Made by a program: the position numbers and the translations under genes. DNA of 64,000 nucleotides, from contig NC_051138.1 of NCBI RefSeq assembly GCF_014839805.1, positions 4,276,983 through 4,340,982 on the forward strand. Reading direction: 5' to 3'. The first letter of the stretch is position 1. Every line of letters begins with the position of its first letter. This stretch comes from Manduca sexta. Its lineage: Eukaryota > Arthropoda > Insecta > Lepidoptera > Sphingidae. Below the pieces are notes generated by a model. It saw only the letters and a program-made list of their open reading frames with translations. It did not search any database and was not told the DNA's origin. This document shows, in pieces, positions 61,673 through 64,000 of the stretch.

Positions 61673-64000
61673 TATTAACTTGATTTGAACATAGATAGTC
61701 TAACACTAAACATATAATTATAATAAAATATAAATATTTTAATTATATAACATTAACGTGCGTCAAAATTCTCATAATTAAAACATTAAATTGCGTTTTA
61801 TTGCCAGCAAAAAAATACGATTTTTGCATAACTAGTATTTTTGCAAGGACCTAGATCTTTCCATAAGTAATTATATTATAATTAATTATATTTAAGGCAC
61901 CCAAAACTATACACGTGCGTCATGCGTAGGCATATTTTATATAGCCAAATGAAAAAAACACCAATCTTTCGCTAAAAATAAAATGTTAATAACAATAATG
62001 CAACTGAACTAAGTGGCCAATTAGCAAACAATTGACTATAAACTTTAAATCATTATGTGCAGAACTTTAAGTGCAAGTTTCAAAATCGAAAATTTTGCCA
62101 AAATGAATGCGGTGTTTACTTTGGTCACAGCAAAAACATCGATGGCTCCAACTAAAACTTGTCTAGACAACTTATTTTAATTACACTAATAAAATCTGCC
62201 ATTCATGAATGCGCACTAATATTCAGTCACTGCTGAACTTCCTGCGGTGCGAGGTCATGTCCTATGTACCAGGAAATAAGATTCATAATGCGCTGTATTT
62301 TGAGCATGGTATCACGCACGTGTTACAAAAATAACAAGGACTTTATAAGGTAGCTTTTGCTCCTGACTTCGCTTTGGTACATGATTGCGTAACAATAGTA
62401 CTCAAGGTCATTTTTGCTTTTTTAGCTAGGCTAGGCCATTTAAGCGTCGGTTTAGTAGGTGCAGGCAATATCTTCTGCTAACTTACTTTTGTGTCAATTA
62501 TATGCTCTGTTTATTTTCTTCTATGAAACTTATAATAACCTAGTACTAGTCAGCACGATACTATTCTGCCCCCGCATTGACCACTGTATTTCCGGTAAGG
62601 ATTGAAGCACACATTTTTATTGACATAGAGCATTGACTCAACCAGTCTAGGTATAAAGCTGTTTTTATTCCGTAACTAAATTAATGAAACAAACACAGAA
62701 TTAAGATTTTTTATCTCTTACCAATCCCAGATTTATTTCACTTTTATACATACGAATATTTACGATTCTCGTGAGCTGTTCTAAATATATCTTCTATTTC
62801 CAGATTTCTGCTTCGCAACGATCTTATTCCGGATCGAGATGCAACTGCAATAGTCATACATTTGATATGATATCAAGGCAGGAGTCAACGCAACTATAAA
62901 TCTAGCGGCGACGTCATTCACAGTACACGAGCAATTTGTGGCAAATATATTGCAAACAATCGCAACAAGACCATACATCGTCTAAGCAATGAGAATATTG
63001 AACCTCGGGTAATGCCGCAAATCTACGATCAGTAGATAAATAACCCGTATAACAGAATGTAAGAAGCTTACATAAATTATTCATAACTTCTTTAAACGAA
63101 TAGTTTGTTAATAAACGTGTGTAAAGGATTAAAAATATTATTTTATTCTTCGACAAGTATACTTACTAAAAATTAATTGTCAAAATTACATTGTTTTCAC
63201 ATGTCATGAATATTCATTGGCAAATTTATTGTAATTCTATGCACAATTAATCTTAATGCAAAAACATAATTTGCATGATAGATCCTCGTGGAATTAAATT
63301 AAAGATATTAATACAATATCATCGTAATAAAAAACCTGTTTTAAAGATAACAAGAGTAACATATGCAACCAAAAAGGCAATTTACGACACACAACCAAAC
63401 ATAAATTGATTCGGTAAAATATTATTTCCCGTGTCAGTTGTAATTACGATGGCAGAACAAAGCTTTATCCCGAGTCCCGAGTCAAGTCAGACGGAGCTCG
63501 TTTAGCCCTCTCCTGTAAATGAAATATTGCTCACACACAAACCCCCAGAGCATCCGGCGCGAGCACACCACTACTATATTTAACTGCGCATCATTAATGA
63601 AAAACGGAGATAATTGAAAGTTATTTTCGGCATTGCTCCTTTGCTTACAATTGCTAAAAGCGGGTTTTTGTTACAAATTTCACCCGTTTTCTCTCTTGTA
63701 ACAATATGTTTAACCTTTACGAAGGGACAATGAACGCTATAGGTGTTCAAATACATTGAACTACTGAACTTTGCTTACGGCTGACGATTGCTACACCGCG
63801 CTCACATTCCCGCTTTAATGACATTCTCTTTTACTACGCTAGATTATAATTTCAATTTGGTTCAATTTCCAAACGTTATAATCTCAGCTCTAATTAAAAA
63901 GTGTAATAAATCATGTCACTTTAAAGATAATGTGATGCAAGTTAAAGATTAATTTGGACACAATGAAGCTTGAAAACGTACACGATTATAAGCACTGGAA

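Larger units (their letters stand above)
12103..64000 (-). other. hdc: headcase (hdc/HECA) locus, 3' part; 5' end lies outside the window
   Basis: This is the visible part of the headcase transcription unit. The coding exons are 48526-48430, 14064-13876, 13054-12866 and 12690-12103. The introns are 34,365, 821 and 175 bp, and all have GT-AG ends. The three internal joins are phase 0. The intron entering exon 48526-48430 is phase 2. The joined product aligns along its whole length with the C-terminal half of human HECA as I remember it: a short basic motif before the acidic link, then FDRYPLVDGTFFLSP, WDGSS.LGTMYSYDI.MATPCC and HFVKPL. Headcase proteins regulate imaginal and adult progenitor cells, tracheal branching and growth in Drosophila. 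The N-terminal HECA domain was not found between 48527 and 64000, so the 5' exons and promoter are inferred to lie further along. The gene assignment is secure; the upper boundary given here is just the window edge. Confidence 0.93.
48527..64000 (-). other. hdc: headcase 5' intron, part (extends past the window)
   Basis: The exon at 48526-48430 has an acceptor but its upstream exon was not found up to base 64000. I looked for the HECA N-terminal signature (CPCSTWMHLQCFYEWE-like) in the minus-strand frames without success. The stretch holds a pre-miRNA-like hairpin (50206-50268), a tandem duplication (55644-55940), SINE and LINE fragments (56343-56800, 61511-61672), an inverted-repeat element (57057-57337), and two short minus-strand frames at 59347-59541 and 59726-59923. 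The rest is AT-rich and featureless to me. A separate gene in this stretch cannot be excluded. Confidence 0.6.

Overview
The window looks like nuclear DNA from a moth or butterfly (Lepidoptera). It is AT-rich, has no operon-like packing, contains very few coding stretches separated by canonical GT-AG introns, and is littered with short repeats whose signatures I know from lepidopteran genomes: tRNA-derived SINE-like copies with B-box motifs, LINE 3' tails, elements with a CGGGATAAAA core, and MITEs. No prokaryotic gene, CRISPR array, rRNA or convincing tRNA gene is visible. The species cannot be named from the sequence alone.

One gene is supported: headcase (hdc; vertebrate HECA) on the minus strand. 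Four coding exons are visible, in transcription order: 48526-48430, 14064-13876, 13054-12866 and 12690-12103. They join in frame through clean splice sites and give the cysteine-rich C-terminal half of Headcase (about 214 residues). The intron between the first two visible exons is 34.4 kb. The N-terminal HECA exon or exons and the promoter must lie beyond base 64000, so 48527-64000 is intron as far as I can tell.

The main result is in the last exon. The Headcase frame meets a UAA stop at 12522-12520 and then stays open in the same frame for another 138 codons to a second UAA at 12105-12103. Eight nucleotides after the first stop the RNA would form a perfect 10-bp hairpin with a 5-nt loop (12511-12487). 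This is the arrangement of the Drosophila headcase gene, whose UAA stop is known to be read through with the help of a downstream RNA stem-loop. Here the same recoding design appears in a probable lepidopteran gene with a much shorter extension.

Layout: 1-12102 is 3' UTR and intergenic DNA with two SINE-like copies, a simple repeat and two hairpins near 6.2-6.5 kb. 12103-14064 holds the three 3' coding exons. 14065-48429 is the giant intron, with CpG-rich islands (about 14.5-16.1, 31.1-31.9, 42.7 and 44.1 kb), a cluster of hairpins at 28.3-28.6 kb, a tandem duplication at 29.7-30.6 kb and several repeats. 48527-64000 is the 5' intron, with a pre-miRNA-like hairpin at 50.2 kb, a tandem duplication at 55.6 kb and an element with identical 90-base inverted arms flanked by TTAA at 57.1-57.3 kb. 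Most short open frames in the window look like chance frames.
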